From positions 4,154,001 to 4,218,000 of the forward strand of contig NZ_CP162553.1 in NCBI RefSeq assembly GCF_040939785.1: a stretch of 64,000 nucleotides of DNA. The letters run 5' to 3'. The notes under the pieces were generated by a model. It searched no databases. It had not been told where the DNA came from and saw only the letters and a list, made by a program, of their open reading frames with translations. Numbering within the stretch: the first letter of the stretch is position 1; every line of letters starts with the position of its first letter. Source of the stretch: Bradyrhizobium lupini. Its GTDB lineage: Bacteria > Pseudomonadota > Alphaproteobacteria > Rhizobiales > Xanthobacteraceae. Positions 62,416-64,000 of the stretch are shown here, piece after piece. A program made the translations under genes and the position numbers.

Positions 62416-62520
62416 CTGTCATGCCCGGCTTGACCGGGGCATCCAGTACGCCGCGGCTTATCCGTACCCCATCATCGTCTCTGGAATACTGGATCGCCCG
62501 GTCAAGCCGGGCGACGACAG
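62416..62520. repeat. Dispersed inverted repeat (CTGTCATGCCCGG type)
   Basis: CTGTCATGCCCGGCTTGACC and CCGGTCAAGCCGGGCGACGA arms with inner ATCCAGTA/TACTGGAT. It separates the convergent mutase and Lrp genes and belongs with the 26081 and 57861 repeats. Confidence 0.8.
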
Positions 62521-62537
62521 TTTGCGTGTGGTGAGCC

Positions 62538-63046
62538 TTAAGCCGCAACCACAGCCGGGATCGGCAGCGCGGTGACCGACTTGATCTTCTCCATCGCGAA
62601 GCGCGAGGTGACGTTCTTCAGCGGCACGGCGCTGATCAGTTTCTTGTAGAACACGTCATAGGCCTGCATGTCCGCGACGACGACGCGCAGCATGTAATCG
62701 ACGTCGCCGGCCATGCGATAGAACTCCATCACCTCAGGCATGGCGCTGACGGCGTCGGCGAACCTCTTGAGCCAGGCGTCGGAATGGTCGGAGCTCTCGA
62801 CCGACACGAACACGGAGATGCCGAGCCCGATCTTGTTCTGGTCGACCAGTGCCACCCGCTTGGTAATCACGCCGTCGGCCTCAAGCGCTGGATGCGCTTC
62901 CAGCAGGGGGTCGAGGACAGGCCGACGCGGTCGCCAATCTCGGCGACGGAGAGGGAGGCATCGTCCTGCAGCACCATCAGAATCTTGCGGTCGATGGCGT
63001 CGAGGCGGCGGCTGGTCTCGGGGAGTGGGACGGCGAGATCGGTCAT
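62538..63046 (-). pseudogene. Lrp/AsnC family transcriptional regulator, frameshifted
   Basis: The N-terminal HTH is encoded from ATG 63046 (MTDLAVPLPETSRRLDAIDR, then KILMVLQDDASLSVAEIGDR and VGLSSTPCWKRIQRL). The frame then shifts at about 62880. The other frame provides EADGVITKRVALVDQNKIGL and the RAM ligand-binding domain (FADAVSAMPEVMEFYRMAGD, VDYMLRVVVADMQAYDVFYK). One more G in a GG at the junction gives a normal 169-residue Lrp-type protein. A 6-base inverted repeat resembling an Lrp site lies just upstream. Probably a sequence error. Confidence 0.85.
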
Positions 63047-63086
63047 TTGAAGAACTTTGTTCCATTTCAAGGGACGTTTTCCCTGA

Positions 63087-63107
63087 TATAGAGAAAATCT
63101 TTCTATA
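63087..63107. promoter_or_regulatory. Possible Lrp-type operator upstream of the lrp-like gene
   Basis: TATAGA (63087-63092) and TCTATA (63102-63107) form a perfect 6-base inverted repeat around an A/T-rich core that reads GAAAATCTTTC-like, as in many AsnC/Lrp autoregulatory sites. It is about 40 bases before the regulator's ATG and just after the PfkB gene stop. Confidence 0.4.
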
Positions 63108-63113
63108 GCAAGT

Positions 63114-64000
63114 CTATAATCTTGGCGCCCGCTCCAACGTCGCCGCCGGCGACATGCTCAAAAGCTCTTCAACTTCAACGCGTTGCGGGGCGGCCAGGCC
63201 GCCACCATGACGGGTGCATTTCAGCGCCGCGGCGGCCGCGGCGAATCGCAGCGCCTGCCGCACGCCGCCACCTTCGGCGAAGCGAAGCGTGAAGGCGCCA
63301 TGGAAGACGTCGCCGGCGCCGAGCGTATCGACGGCCTGAACCGGGAAGGCCGGCGTCTGCTCCAATGCGCCGGTCTCGTTCAGCCAGATCGTGCCATACG
63401 GACCGCGGGTGGCGGCGAGGAAGGCGGGCGTGAGCGTGGCCAGGCGCTTCAATGCCGCGCCGTCATCGGGGATGCCGGCTGTCTCCTGCACCTGGTCACT
63501 GGCGAACAGCAGATGCGACGCGGTCGTGAGCAGGCTGTCCTGCAACGCCATCGCGCGATCGACGCCGACGATGACGGCAATGCCGCGCCGGCGTGCCTCA
63601 GTGCAGAGCGAAGTTGCGAACGCGGCGCAGCGGCTTTCGACGAGAACCGCCCGGCAATCGGCGAGCAGCTTGTCGGCGTCGGGCAGCTCGACTGTCCACA
63701 GGGCCGGATCGCGATAGATCGTGAGCGTTCGCTCGCCCATCGCGTCAATGATGATGGCAGAGACGGGCGTGCTCGCATCAGGTATGCGCACGATATGGCT
63801 TGTGTCGATATTTTCGGATGTCATGCGGTCGAGAATGAAGCCGCTCGACGTCTCCTGCGCATCGCCCATCGGACCTGCGAACGCGACGCGGCCACCAAGC
63901 CGAGCGATAGCGATCGCGGCATTGAGTGCGTTGCCGCCGCAAATCTCCGCGAGATGGCTGGCATTCGCCTTGCTGCCGCGCGCGGGCACGGTTTCGACAC
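63114..64000 (-). CDS. PfkB family carbohydrate kinase (5' end outside window)
   Basis: A ribokinase-fold sugar kinase whose frame continues past base 64000, so the first residues are missing. Visible parts are the substrate motif ICGGNALNAAIAIARLGGRV with FAGPMGDAQE, the lid region, and the C-terminal ATP/anion-hole signature DTLGAGDVFHGAFTLRFAEG with the catalytic Asp. It phosphorylates a sugar, nucleoside or sugar acid; PfkB members are hard to tell apart by sequence. It is upstream of, and co-directional with, the lrp-like gene with a 67-base gap that holds the inverted repeat. Confidence 0.88.
   Translation of the reverse strand, partial: VETVPARGSKANASHLAEICGGNALNAAIAIARLGGRVAFAGPMGDAQETSSGFILDRMTSENIDTSHIVRIPDASTPVSAIIIDAMGERTLTIYRDPALWTVELPDADKLLADCRAVLVESRCAAFATSLCTEARRRGIAVIVGVDRAMALQDSLLTTASHLLFASDQVQETAGIPDDGAALKRLATLTPAFLAATRGPYGTIWLNETGALEQTPAFPVQAVDTLGAGDVFHGAFTLRFAEGGGVRQALRFAAAAAALKCTRHGGGLAAPQRVEVEELLSMSPAATLERAPRL

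Overview
This is a GC-rich chromosomal window that looks like Bradyrhizobium or a close relative (Alphaproteobacteria, Nitrobacteraceae). That call is inferred from gene content: a RegB/RegA-type redox two-component system beside a cyo ubiquinol oxidase, CarD with a long Ala/Lys tail, a 7Fe ferredoxin, many orphan solute-binding proteins, many acyl-CoA enzymes, and several families of genome-dispersed hairpin repeats. No phage, transposase, integrase or CRISPR array was seen.

Layout. 1-5.4 kb: 3' part of an SUV3-like helicase, S4 RNA-binding protein, fdxA, carD with a readable promoter and terminator, then a broken HxlR regulator divergent from a GST. 5.4-12.4 kb (minus): RegA-type regulator, RegB-type kinase, SURF1 and cyoDCBA, a respiratory block in which redox sensor and quinol oxidase are contiguous; cyoA and cyoB share one uninterrupted frame. 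12.5-16.4 kb: MHS-type transporter, M48/LysM lipoprotein protease, broken nuclease-like protein. 16.7-26.1 kb: an acyl-CoA catabolic island (LivK-like binding protein, two enoyl-CoA hydratases, VOC protein, ADP-forming acyl-CoA synthetase, two acyl-CoA dehydrogenases, SDR). 26.3-29.3 kb: small stress and secreted proteins and a ketopantoate reductase-like enzyme. 29.5-33.1 kb: a four-gene operon (acyl-CoA ligase, RraA-like, cupin, TctC-like receptor), then tRNA-Arg(CCT). 33.4-43.5 kb: amidohydrolase, acyl-CoA dehydrogenase, hydrolase, enoyl-CoA hydratase, then a LysR regulator divergent from an FAD oxidoreductase plus a complete NitT/TauT-type ABC importer. 43.7-48.8 kb: an aromatic-acid island (gentisate dioxygenase, maleylpyruvate isomerase, MarR, benzoate-CoA-ligase-like enzyme, flavin hydroxylase) whose two outer promoters carry the same 17-base operator. 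49-64 kb: Cys-repeat secreted protein, MDR reductase, dicarboxylate symporter plus binding protein, RidA, PHB-depolymerase-like esterase, FAD dehydrogenase, periplasmic ClpP-like protein, SCO1, aspartic protease, phosphomannomutase, a broken Lrp regulator and a PfkB kinase running off the end.

The strongest global signal is that at least eight otherwise intact conserved genes are split by single-base shifts, mostly one base missing from a short homopolymer. That pattern fits residual sequencing indels better than real gene decay. These genes are listed as frameshifted, with both halves joined.

The best candidate for an under-described system is the aromatic island at 43.7-48.8 kb. It appears to funnel an aromatic acid to gentisate through CoA thioesters, under one MarR-type regulator with a repeated operator. 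No intergenic stretch exceeds about 300 bases; most of the longer ones hold dispersed hairpin repeats.
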